16,206 bases of DNA from Betaproteobacteria bacterium (GTDB lineage Bacteria; Pseudomonadota; Gammaproteobacteria; Burkholderiales; Rhodocyclaceae). The stretch covers positions 1 to 16,206 of the forward strand of contig JAEHDO010000171.1 in assembly GCA_016880375.1 (NCBI GenBank), in the 5' to 3' direction. Shown here piece by piece: positions 1 through 8,990 of this stretch (its first letter is position 1; each line of letters begins with the position of its first letter). The notes beneath the pieces were generated by a model. The model did not search any database and had not been told where the DNA came from. It was given only the letters and a program-made list of their open reading frames with translations. Both the position numbers and the translations under genes were made by a program.

Positions 1-563
1 ATCAGGTGGGTCAATTGGTCGGCGGCGACGCCCTGCCCCAGCATGGTGTCGGCCATGCTCCGGATGTCTTTCGAACAGGCCTGCAGCGCAGCCAGGTCCT
101 TCGCCTCGCGGATGTTGCCGGTGACGTCGTTGAGGCCGGTGCGCTGCAAGGCGAACAGGTCGTTCTGCGAGACGATGCCGAGCAGGCCGCCCGCGTCGTC
201 GACCACCAGCAGATGTCGCAGGCCGCGACGCCCCATGATGAGGGCGGCCTGGTAGGCCGTGGTTTGCGGCTTGACGGTAATCACGCCTGCGGTCATGACC
301 GCGGCAATCGGCAAGTCGAGCGTGCAGCCGGGCAATGCCACCCGATGCAGCAGGTCGCGCAACGTGAATATCCCCAGCGGCAGCCGCGTACTGCCATCGG
401 CGATGATGATGGAACCAATGCGCTTCTCGTCCATCACCTCGATGGCCTGGCGCACCGTGGAATCCAGCGGTACCGTCACCGGCTGGCGCCGGATGAGGCT
501 GCCAAGCGGGCTGTACATCGCCTGGAAATCGCCCTTCATGGGCTGGCGGGTGGGTTCTTCCAT
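1..563 (-). CDS. Two-CBS-domain protein, probable DUF294 nucleotidyltransferase (5' part only)
   Basis: Partial: 187 codons are present and the frame is open to the left edge. Residues about 19-75 and 85-140 form two CBS domains, each ending in the usual Gly-Ile-x-(S/T)-x-x-D pattern (GIFTLRDLL at 64-72, GIVSQNDLF at 129-137). CBS pairs normally bind adenosine nucleotides. The helical stretch that follows (about 141-187) resembles the linker into the DUF294 GlnD-like nucleotidyltransferase domain, but that domain lies outside the window, so the assignment is inference. Many DUF294 proteins begin with a cyclic-nucleotide-binding domain; this one starts almost directly with CBS. The ATG at 563 is 16 bases after the stop of the exonuclease gene and has only a weak Shine-Dalgarno; it is the last visible gene of the operon. 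In Pseudomonas a similar CBS-DUF294 gene sits beside a nuclease and an acetate-type symporter. No signal peptide or membrane segment is seen, so it is probably cytoplasmic. Confidence 0.85.
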   Translation of the reverse strand, partial: MEEPTRQPMKGDFQAMYSPLGSLIRRQPVTVPLDSTVRQAIEVMDEKRIGSIIIADGSTRLPLGIFTLRDLLHRVALPGCTLDLPIAAVMTAGVITVKPQTTAYQAALIMGRRGLRHLLVVDDAGGLLGIVSQNDLFALQRTGLNDVTGNIREAKDLAALQACSKDIRSMADTMLGQGVAADQLTHL

Positions 564-579
564 GGTCGGTCTTGTCCGT

Positions 580-2766
580 TCAGTACTTGACTCGGGCGTA
601 GTAGGTGCGCTCTGCCGCCTCGCGCGCTTCGCGCAGGCTGCAGATGCCCATCTCCGCCAGGAGGGGGATCATTTTGAGGAAAACTTCCCCGGTGACGATG
701 GCGTCGCCGAGGGCGGTGTGGCGGCCGATGACATTGACGCCGAGCCGCTCGCAGATCGCCTCCAGCTTGTGCGATTCCTGGTTGGGATGGATCACGGCGG
801 AGAGCAGCAGCGTGTCGAGCACCGGCTGGTGGAAGCGGATGCCGGTCGCCTCCTCCTTCAACTGCAGGAAGCGCATGTCGAAAGCGGCGTTGTGCGCGAC
901 CAGCACGGTGTCCTCGCAGAAGGCGTGGAATACCGGCAGCACCTGGCCGATGGTCGGCTGACCGGCCACCATCTCCTCGGTGATGCCGTGGATGGGAATG
1001 CCTTCCGGCCGCAACGGGCGGCGCGGGTCGATGATCTGGTCGATGCTCTCGCCCCGAAGCAGGCGGCCGTTCACGATGCGGGTCGCGCCGATCTGGATGA
1101 TCTCGTCGCCGGCCGAGGGCTCCAGCCCGGTGGTCTCGGTGTCGAAGACGGTGTAGGTCAGTTCCGTCAGCAGGCGATCGTCGAGGGCGCGGCTTTCCTC
1201 GGTCTGGCGGAAGAGGTTGAAGTCGTAGTATTCGGGCCGGCTCTCCGCGTGCAGCAGCGCCGCAGGTTCGACGGTTTCCTGCGGCAGGGCCGAAGGGATC
1301 AGCATGCGGATAAAGGCGCGGTGCGAGGTCTTCTCGCGCTCGAACCAGATCTCGCCGCCGTGGCGCTCGATCACCTCGCGCAGGGTCAGCGGACTGTTCT
1401 CCCCCGCCACGTTCATCGGCTCGATCTCCCATGCCAGCAGCGTCTGGCTGCTCATCACCGCCCCGGTCCAGATGAGGTCGAGGTGCGCCAGGCGTCCGGC
1501 CGGAGTCAGGCGAAAGCGGATTTCGCGAATATCGTATTCGTCGCGCAGGCGCGAAGCCAGATAGGTCACGCCATGCAGCAGCGAAAAACTGTCCACCTTG
1601 ATCCAAACGCCCTCGGCGACCTCCTCGGATTTGGTGGGCAGCTCCAGCTTCTGCTCGATGCGCCGCCGCGCCGCGGCGATGAGTTCTTCGCCGAGCATGT
1701 CTTCGAGCGGCCAGCGGGCCTTGAGCGCATCGGAAAACTCCGTCACCGTCCGGTCGAGCCGCTGCCCCATGGTTTCCACCTCGTCGCGGATGATGCCGAC
1801 GAAGCGGTCGCGCTGCCCGACGTCCATGTCCGGGTAATCGTGCAGGTTCTCGACGGCGGCGCGGATGTTGCCGAGCGAGGCGCGGCTGCCCTCGGTGAGG
1901 GACTGCAGCAGGGTGTCGCGCCGGCCCTCCATCTCGAAATTGCGCGTGATGTTGTCGAGCATGAGGACGTAGCCGGCGATGGCTCGTTCGCCCTCCGCTC
2001 CGCCGTCCCGTGCGGCCCCGAGCACCGGCGCCATCTGCACGCGGATCAGCTGGCCGGCGCGGCTGGTCGTGACGAAGTTGGCCGTCGGCTGCTGGCTGCC
2101 GCGCGCCAGGCGCTGCTGGATGTTCTCCAGGGCGTGGGTGATGAGGTTGCGCTCGAGGATGGCAAAGATCGATCGCCCGAGTCCGATCAGGACGCCGTCC
2201 CGTGCGGACTGACTTTCGCCGGCCAGCGCCTTGAACTGCAGGCGGGCGCGGTTGTTGTAAAGCAGGATGCGTCCGTCGAGGTTGCACACCACGACGCTCT
2301 GCGTCAGCTCCGACATGAGGGCCGCCAGCCGGTTCTTCTCCTCTTCGATGGAAGATCTGGCCTCGCGAATCCTCTCCTCGACGTCCCGTTGCAGGGATTC
2401 GCGCTGCTCGGCCAGGGCATTGACCACCTGGGCCAGAGTCTTGATTTCCGGCGCCCCAAGCTCCTGCAACCGCAGTCCGGGATTGGCGCTGACCATGACC
2501 AGCGCCTGCTCGCGAAGCGTCATTGGTGCCTGCACGTAGGCGCGGTAGATGGTGCTGACGATCAGGCCGAGGAAGAACCAGGCGAAGAGGATGATCAGGA
2601 TCGACAGTTCGATACGCGGCGTCAGGATGGCGAGCAGCGCCTGGCGCTCCGCCTCCTTCATGTCGGCCCACAGCACGCCGGCCAGCGCACTGAAAAGCAC
2701 GACCAGCAGGAGATAGAGGCCAGCCAGAATGAGGGCCAGCTTGAGCCGGCCGGTTTTCCCTGCCAT
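580..2766 (-). CDS. Membrane PAS/degenerate histidine-kinase protein fused to a DEDDh 3'-5' exonuclease
   Basis: 728 aa. Two membrane helices (about 9-33 and 52-74) are followed by a coiled coil (about 110-152) and a PAS-like domain (about 153-275). Residues about 280-490 have the shape of HisKA plus HATPase_c, ending in a recognisable HGGEIWFE...FIRMLIP G2-like tail. The phospho-acceptor block reads TEGSRASLGNI where kinases have SHELRTPLNAI, so the histidine is missing, and the N box and DxGxG box are not conserved. From about 535 there is a full DnaQ/epsilon-type exonuclease: Exo I FDTETTG (D542, E544), Exo II HNAAFD (D630), Exo III GRHTALGD (H683, D688). The exonuclease is therefore probably active on DNA or RNA ends or small nucleotides, while the kinase part is probably a non-catalytic sensor. 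The start shares one base with the receiver gene stop (TGATG), which argues for ATG at 2766 rather than for upstream in-frame starts. Related free-standing nucleases sit in acetate/symporter clusters. Substrate unknown. Confidence 0.88.
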   Translation of the reverse strand: MAGKTGRLKLALILAGLYLLLVVLFSALAGVLWADMKEAERQALLAILTPRIELSILIILFAWFFLGLIVSTIYRAYVQAPMTLREQALVMVSANPGLRLQELGAPEIKTLAQVVNALAEQRESLQRDVEERIREARSSIEEEKNRLAALMSELTQSVVVCNLDGRILLYNNRARLQFKALAGESQSARDGVLIGLGRSIFAILERNLITHALENIQQRLARGSQQPTANFVTTSRAGQLIRVQMAPVLGAARDGGAEGERAIAGYVLMLDNITRNFEMEGRRDTLLQSLTEGSRASLGNIRAAVENLHDYPDMDVGQRDRFVGIIRDEVETMGQRLDRTVTEFSDALKARWPLEDMLGEELIAAARRRIEQKLELPTKSEEVAEGVWIKVDSFSLLHGVTYLASRLRDEYDIREIRFRLTPAGRLAHLDLIWTGAVMSSQTLLAWEIEPMNVAGENSPLTLREVIERHGGEIWFEREKTSHRAFIRMLIPSALPQETVEPAALLHAESRPEYYDFNLFRQTEESRALDDRLLTELTYTVFDTETTGLEPSAGDEIIQIGATRIVNGRLLRGESIDQIIDPRRPLRPEGIPIHGITEEMVAGQPTIGQVLPVFHAFCEDTVLVAHNAAFDMRFLQLKEEATGIRFHQPVLDTLLLSAVIHPNQESHKLEAICERLGVNVIGRHTALGDAIVTGEVFLKMIPLLAEMGICSLREAREAAERTYYARVKY

Positions 2767-3137
2767 CAAGCCATGTCCAGAATCTGCCGCACCTGGGCAA
2801 TAAGATCCTTGGTGGAAAACGGCTTGGTCATGTAGGCATCCGCACCCAGGGCCGTTCCTTTGGCCACCTCGGTGTCGCGTCCCTTGGCCGTAAGCATCAC
2901 GACCTTGATCGATTGCCATTCGGGATTGGCGCGGATCGTCTGGCAAACTTCGAAACCGTTCTTCTTCGGCAGCATGATGTCGAGCAGCACCAGGTCGGGC
3001 TTCTTCTCCTCGACAGACCTCAGTGCCGCCTCCCCGTCTGCGGCAACAGCCACCTCGAAACCCTCGCGCTTCATGAGGAATTCAAGCGAAACGACGATGT
3101 TCGGCTCGTCGTCGACGATCAGTATGCGTTTGCTCAT
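2766..3137 (-). CDS. Single-domain response regulator (receiver only)
   Basis: 123 aa, one receiver (REC) domain and nothing else. The acidic pair is D9-D10, the phospho-acceptor is D53 in LVLLDIMLP, T83 is in VVMLTAK and the conserved lysine is K105 in YMTKPF, so it should be phosphorylatable. The ATG overlaps the kinase stop as ATGA (3134-3137), and its own stop overlaps the start of the exonuclease fusion by one base, which makes the upstream kinase its obvious phosphodonor. CbrB and CrbR, the partners of similar kinases, carry DNA-binding output domains; this protein has none. It must therefore act by protein contact or as a phosphorelay intermediate. The neighbouring PAS/pseudokinase-exonuclease is a plausible partner, but that is inference from gene order only. 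Cytoplasmic. Confidence 0.95.
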   Translation of the reverse strand: MSKRILIVDDEPNIVVSLEFLMKREGFEVAVAADGEAALRSVEEKKPDLVLLDIMLPKKNGFEVCQTIRANPEWQSIKVVMLTAKGRDTEVAKGTALGADAYMTKPFSTKDLIAQVRQILDMA

Positions 3138-5902
3138 TTTTCCGTTCTCTCCTCGTGGCGTGTGTCGCCTTCTCTGTTCAAGGGCAGGGTAAACGAGAAA
3201 GTCGCCCCCTGGCCCGGACTGCTTTCCACCCACAACCGCCCGCCGAAATGTTCGATGATCTGCCGGCTGATCGGCAGCCCCAGGCCGGTACCTTGCGGCT
3301 TGGCGGTCATGGTATCGCCTACCTGGCGAAATTTCTCGAATATGGTGCGCTGATCCTGTTCGCTGATGCCCGGACCGTTGTCCTCGACGTCGACGCGCAC
3401 TGCATCGCCCCCGGCCGACAGCTTGACCGCCACACGCCCGCGATCCGCCTCGCAGAATTTGACCGCATTCGAGAGCAGGTTCAGCATGACCTGGATCAAG
3501 CGATCGCGATCCGCCATCACTTTCGGCACCCCCCCCTCGAGCGCCATGTCCAGGCTGAGGCGCTTGTCGCCGAACAGCGAGGAGGTCGCTGCGACAGACT
3601 CCTCGATGACCTCGTGCAAGTCGATCTCGGCGGTATGCCATTCCGCGTTCCCCGACTCGATCTTGGCCATGTCGAGCACCTGGTTGATCAATCGCGTCAG
3701 GCGCTCGGTCTCCTTGACGATGATGGCAAGAAATTTCTTGCGGTTGGCAAGGTTGGTCTTCGGATCCTCCAGCAGGATTTCCGAGAAGGCGCGAATCGAA
3801 GTGAGCGGTGTGCGCAGTTCGTGCGTCACGGTGGACATGAAGTCGTCCTTCATGCGGTCGAGCTCCTTCAGCCGCTCGTTGGCCGCGCGCAGTTCGGCCG
3901 TCGCTGCTTCCAGTTCCCGGGATTTCTGTTCCAGTTGGCGCGAATAGGCGCGCACCTGGGAGGCCTCGTCGAGGATGTTCATCACCTCGTCGATGCCGAG
4001 CGGCTCTTCCTTCACGACCGAGGCGACCATCACTCGGGCCGAGGCCCCGCCAATGGCGCCTGCGAGCAGGGTTTCGGCAAAATGCACCAGATCGGCGTTC
4101 GCCTGCAGTTGTTCAATCGAGGTCTGGCCGTGCCGCCGGGCATAGGCCAGGAACGCCTCGCGCGCCCGCTCCGGGCCGAGAAAGCGGCCGATCAGCGGCA
4201 GGAGATCCTGGACCTGGGCGCTGCCGCGCCAAAAGCGCGACCGCCCGGCACCCTCGGTATGCCGGAAGACGTCGACGAAAAGCGTGCCCTGGCTGGTTTC
4301 GACCACGTCCGGCCGCCTGCGCAACGAAACAGCGACATAGCAGCCGATGTTTGCCAGCATGCTCCAGAACAGGCTGTGCGATATCTCGTCCAGCCCGGCC
4401 AGCCCAAAGAGTTGCTGTGGCTTCAGCAGGGTGACGCCGAACAGCCCCTCCTTGATGAAATCCAGCGACAACCACCCGGACTTGGCGAAAGACGGCAGCA
4501 GCAGCGTATAGGTCCATACGGCAAAGCCGGCCGTCAAACCGGCAATGGCGCCCTGGCGCGTGCCGCCTTTCCAGTAGATGCCGCCGAAGATCGCTGGCGC
4601 GAACTGCGCCACGGCGGCAAAGGAAATCAGGCCGATGCCGACCAGCGCGTAGGCTTCACCGGCAGCGCGGAAGTAGATGTAGCCCAGCAGCAGGATGGCT
4701 GCGATCGCCCAGCGGCGAATGGACAGCAGCAGCCAGGACAGGTCCTGCTCCTCGTGCAGTCGCAGCGCCTTCCAGCGCAACAGCACGGGCATCACCAGGT
4801 CGTTGCAGACCATGGTCGACAGGGCGATGGTTTCGACGATGACCATGCCGGTGGCGGCCGACAGGCCGCCGATGAAGACGAACAACGCCAGCGCCTCCTG
4901 ACGCTCGACCATCGGCAGGGTCAGCACGAAGGTGTCGGCATCGACGCTGCCGTCCGGGAAATGCAGCATGCCGCCGACGGCAATCGGCAGCACGAAGATG
5001 TTGATGAGGATGAGGTAAAGGGGAAACAGCCAGATCGCCCGCGCCAGGTGGCGCTCGTTAACGTTTTCCACCACGGCGATCTGGAACTGCCTCGGCAGGA
5101 ACATGATGGACAGCATGGAAAGAAAGGTCAGCGACCACCAGCTGCCGTAACTCGCGCCCGAATCTGCCACCGTCATCAGCGCCTTCAGCTTCGGCACCAG
5201 CTCGGCCCGGTCGAAAATGTCGCCGAAGCCGTTGTAGATGCCGAAGGTGACGAAGATGCCGACGGCGAGAAAGGCCAGCAGCTTGACCAGGGACTCGAAG
5301 GCAATGGCCGCCACCATGCCCTCATGCCGCTCGGTCGCATCGAGATGCCGCGTGCCGAAGAGGATGGTGAAGGCGGCGAGGATCATGGCGATGTAGAGCG
5401 CGCTGTCCTGCAGCAGCGGCTGCGCACCCGCTTTCGCCGGCATGACGATGCCGGGGTAGTTGAGCAGGATGATGAAGCTGTTCGACACCGCCTTCAGTTG
5501 CAGCGAGATGTAGGGCACGATCCCGACCACGGCGATGATCGTCACCAGCCCGCCGAGCGACTGGCTCTTGCCGTAGCGGGATGAAATGAAGTCGGCAATG
5601 GAGGTGATGCGGTTGGCCTTGCTGATGCGGATGATCTTCAGCATGACGTACCACCACAGCCCGGCCATCAGCGTCGGGCCGAGATAGATGGGCAGGAAGC
5701 CGATGCCGGTCGTGGCGGCGCGTCCGACGCTGCCGTAAAAGGTCCAGGTAGTGCAGTAGACCGCCAGCGAAAGTGCATAGATGGTCGGATTGGCGATCAC
5801 CGAGCGCCCGGCATCGGCGCGCTTGTCGCCGAAATAGGCAATGCCGAACAGCACGCCCAGGTAGGCGAAGGAAACGCTGGCGATGACCCAACCCTGAAGC
5901 AC
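3134..5902 (-). CDS. SLC5 sodium/solute symporter-histidine kinase (CbrA/CrbS type)
   Basis: 922 aa. Residues 1 to about 530 form a sodium/solute symporter-like membrane domain of roughly 13 helices. A STAC-type linker follows (about 555-630), then a coiled coil (about 650-688), a HisKA domain with H694 in TVTHELRTPL, and HATPase_c with N boxes around N808/N812, DNGPG at 841-845 and GTGLGL at 871-876. All kinase motifs are intact. No PAS domain lies between STAC and HisKA, unlike typical CbrA. The family couples solute sensing or transport to phosphorylation; CbrA governs carbon/nitrogen balance and CrbS controls acs during acetate use. With acs next door, acetate or another short-chain acid is the likely signal, which is inference. 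The start is GTG at 5902, abutting the preceding TAA, with GGAAGGA just upstream. The gene ends in a 4-base overlap with the receiver gene, its likely partner. Confidence 0.95.
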   Translation of the reverse strand: MLQGWVIASVSFAYLGVLFGIAYFGDKRADAGRSVIANPTIYALSLAVYCTTWTFYGSVGRAATTGIGFLPIYLGPTLMAGLWWYVMLKIIRISKANRITSIADFISSRYGKSQSLGGLVTIIAVVGIVPYISLQLKAVSNSFIILLNYPGIVMPAKAGAQPLLQDSALYIAMILAAFTILFGTRHLDATERHEGMVAAIAFESLVKLLAFLAVGIFVTFGIYNGFGDIFDRAELVPKLKALMTVADSGASYGSWWSLTFLSMLSIMFLPRQFQIAVVENVNERHLARAIWLFPLYLILINIFVLPIAVGGMLHFPDGSVDADTFVLTLPMVERQEALALFVFIGGLSAATGMVIVETIALSTMVCNDLVMPVLLRWKALRLHEEQDLSWLLLSIRRWAIAAILLLGYIYFRAAGEAYALVGIGLISFAAVAQFAPAIFGGIYWKGGTRQGAIAGLTAGFAVWTYTLLLPSFAKSGWLSLDFIKEGLFGVTLLKPQQLFGLAGLDEISHSLFWSMLANIGCYVAVSLRRRPDVVETSQGTLFVDVFRHTEGAGRSRFWRGSAQVQDLLPLIGRFLGPERAREAFLAYARRHGQTSIEQLQANADLVHFAETLLAGAIGGASARVMVASVVKEEPLGIDEVMNILDEASQVRAYSRQLEQKSRELEAATAELRAANERLKELDRMKDDFMSTVTHELRTPLTSIRAFSEILLEDPKTNLANRKKFLAIIVKETERLTRLINQVLDMAKIESGNAEWHTAEIDLHEVIEESVAATSSLFGDKRLSLDMALEGGVPKVMADRDRLIQVMLNLLSNAVKFCEADRGRVAVKLSAGGDAVRVDVEDNGPGISEQDQRTIFEKFRQVGDTMTAKPQGTGLGLPISRQIIEHFGGRLWVESSPGQGATFSFTLPLNREGDTRHEERTEK

Positions 5903-6103
5903 TTATTCCTTCCGCCGCTCGATGGCCAGCGCCATCAGGCCGATCAGCAGCGCCCACGCACCGAAGAGATAGAAGTAAAGCAGCGGAATGTCGACTATCT
6001 CGCCGGGCTTGTTGAAGAGGGCGATGAGCGGATAGTTGAACAGCACGCAGCCCAGCAGGAATATCGCTGCCAGGCGCTGTCCCGTGATGATGGAGCGATT
6101 CAT
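5903..6103 (-). CDS. Small two-helix membrane protein, CbrX-like, first gene of the signalling operon
   Basis: 66 aa. Two hydrophobic helices (about 10-29 and 40-60) flank a short polar loop (LFNKPGEIVDIP), and the C-terminus is basic (IERRKE), giving a likely hairpin in the inner membrane with a cytoplasmic tail. I recognise no catalytic motif. The gene directly precedes the symporter-kinase gene and its TAA abuts the GTG start. In Pseudomonas a small ORF called cbrX occupies the same place before cbrA and is translationally coupled to it, so this is a positional and probably functional counterpart; sequence homology was not tested. DUF485/DUF4212 proteins, small partners of SLC5 transporters, are an alternative comparison but fit the sequence less well. 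The ATG has a good Shine-Dalgarno (AAGGGGAG). It could be a transporter subunit, a modulator of the kinase, or mainly a coupling device. Confidence 0.85.
   Translation of the reverse strand: MNRSIITGQRLAAIFLLGCVLFNYPLIALFNKPGEIVDIPLLYFYLFGAWALLIGLMALAIERRKE
5907..5913 (-). promoter_or_regulatory. Shine-Dalgarno that fixes the GTG start of the symporter-kinase
   Basis: On the minus strand GGAAGGA lies inside the last codons of the small membrane-protein gene, four bases before the GTG at 5902, and that gene's TAA stop fills the gap. No ATG is available nearby. The arrangement implies that ribosomes finishing the small gene re-initiate on the kinase. Confidence 0.7.
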
Positions 6104-6144
6104 GGCTCTCCCCTTCGTAGCTGCGGAACGCTGATGCCGTTTTG

Positions 6145-6150
6145 ATTATA
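6145..6150 (-). promoter_or_regulatory. Candidate -10 box for the signalling operon
   Basis: The minus strand reads a perfect TATAAT about 40 bases upstream of the small membrane-protein gene, in the short gap after the acs terminator. No good -35 is present at 16-18 bases (best is GAATAA), so transcription may be weak or need an activator. Predicted start is near 6138. Confidence 0.45.
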
Positions 6151-6182
6151 GCGTGTGCCCCTTCCGCTTATTCGGCAGGGCG

Positions 6183-6214
6183 AAAAAAAGGGCGCCGCAC
6201 CGGCGCCCCTTTTC
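6183..6214 (-). terminator. Rho-independent terminator of acs
   Basis: A 7-bp GC-only stem pairs 6190-6196 with 6202-6208 around a 5-base loop. On the minus strand it is followed by seven U (6189-6183) and preceded by four A. It lies 16 bases after the acs stop and separates acs from the downstream signalling operon. Confidence 0.9.
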
Positions 6215-6230
6215 AATACGGCTACCCGCC

Positions 6231-8201
<1,971 letters not shown>

Positions 8202-8218
8202 CTGAACCTCTCCTCTGG

Positions 8219-8317
8219 CTAGTACTGGAATGTGACGGCGAAATCGCCTGCAAAGCCGTCGGCAGCAGAATTCGCCTTGGCCTTGTCAGGGGCAACCACT
8301 TGCTTGGATGTGGCCAT
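8219..8317 (-). CDS. Possible 32-aa acs leader ORF
   Basis: A short frame opens with ATG at 8317 and ends in TAG 17 bases before the acs ATG, inside the predicted acs leader. The product is hydrophilic at the start with an aromatic end (DFAVTFQY) and no recognisable motif. There is no clear Shine-Dalgarno upstream, and an in-frame stop lies seven codons before the ATG. It may be a chance frame; position and spacing are the only support. Confidence 0.25.
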   Translation of the reverse strand: MATSKQVVAPDKAKANSAADGFAGDFAVTFQY

Positions 8318-8334
8318 TTTAGCGAAGGAAGCAA

Positions 8335-8340
8335 TTTATA
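8335..8340 (-). promoter_or_regulatory. Candidate -10 box for acs
   Basis: The minus strand reads TATAAA about 135 bases upstream of the acs ATG. No convincing -35 is found at 16-18 bases, as expected for an activator-dependent promoter. It would leave a leader of about 125 bases. I looked for a sigma-54 GG-N10-GC pair here and did not find one. Confidence 0.35.
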
Positions 8341-8407
8341 GGCACAAGCTTACGTCCATCTTACACGCCGCAGCCCTGCCATACCCCCTGCCGCATTGCA
8401 GCATGAG

Positions 8408-8416
8408 TGCTAGAAT
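8408..8416 (+). promoter_or_regulatory. Extended -10 promoter candidate for the YqhA/fumarase pair
   Basis: TGC followed by TAGAAT (8411-8416) forms an extended -10 (TGnTAnAAT). No good -35 is present at 16-17 bases. The predicted start near 8423 gives a leader of about 24 bases before the ATG at 8447. Confidence 0.45.
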
Positions 8417-8446
8417 TTTGTTTTTCGGACGACTTTCGACAAAAAC

Positions 8447-8980
8447 ATGCAAAACGCCACCCACCGCTCCATCAAGGTACTGGAAAGCTTCATTTTCTGG
8501 AGCCGCTGGCTGCAGGCCCCCCTCTACCTCGGGCTGATCGTCGCCCAGGGCGTCTATGTCTATCAGTTCATGATCGAGCTGAGCCACCTGGTCGGCAAGG
8601 TCGGCAGCCTGACCGACACCGACGTCATGCTCATCGTGCTGGGACTGATCGATGTGGTGATGATCGCCAACCTGCTCATCATGGTCATCATCGGCGGCTA
8701 CGAAACCTTCGTCTCCCGCCTCGACCTTGAAGGCCACCCCGATCAGCCGGAATGGCTTTCCCACGTCAACGCCGGCGTGCTCAAGATCAAGCTGTCCACC
8801 GCCATCATCAGCATCTCCTCGATCCACCTGCTGAAAACCTTCATCAATGCAGAAAACATCCCGGACAAGACCATACTCTGGCAGGTGGCGATCCACGTTA
8901 CCTTCCTCGTCTCGGCCCTCACCATGGCCTGGACCGACAAGATCATGACCAGCTCGCTGATGCTGGCGAAGAAGCACTGA
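8447..8980 (+). CDS. UPF0114 (YqhA-like) inner-membrane protein
   Basis: 177 aa, the usual length for the UPF0114/YqhA family (TIGR00645 type). Four membrane segments are visible (about 22-43, 60-84, 115-133, 145-163). The conserved-looking cores are the N-terminal [12 protein letters not shown], the second-helix end [13 protein letters not shown], and the soluble stretch [33 protein letters not shown]. The family has no established biochemical role. It is transcribed divergently from acs and ends 10 bases before the fumarase ATG, so the two plus-strand genes are probably one transcript. The ATG has only a weak Shine-Dalgarno. Family assignment is confident; function is unknown. Confidence 0.93.
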   Translation: MQNATHRSIKVLESFIFWSRWLQAPLYLGLIVAQGVYVYQFMIELSHLVGKVGSLTDTDVMLIVLGLIDVVMIANLLIMVIIGGYETFVSRLDLEGHPDQPEWLSHVNAGVLKIKLSTAIISISSIHLLKTFINAENIPDKTILWQVAIHVTFLVSALTMAWTDKIMTSSLMLAKKH

Positions 8981-8990
8981 AAGGCCCCTC

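Noticed and set aside
259..2835. Long open frame on the plus strand opposite the exonuclease fusion
   Set aside because: It is an antisense shadow of a high-GC gene: the product has no recognisable domain and is rich in His, Arg, Gln and Asp in the usual shadow pattern, while the minus strand encodes clear families.
2767..2946. N-terminal extension of the exonuclease fusion by 60 residues
   Set aside because: It lies entirely within the receiver gene, gives non-membrane sequence before the first helix, and the TGATG overlap supports the ATG at 2766.
3155..5584. Long open frame on the plus strand opposite the symporter-kinase
   Set aside because: Antisense shadow with low-complexity composition; the minus-strand kinase has every expected motif.
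8320..8370. Sigma-54 promoter for acs
   Set aside because: TTGC is present but there is no GG with the required 10-base spacing upstream.
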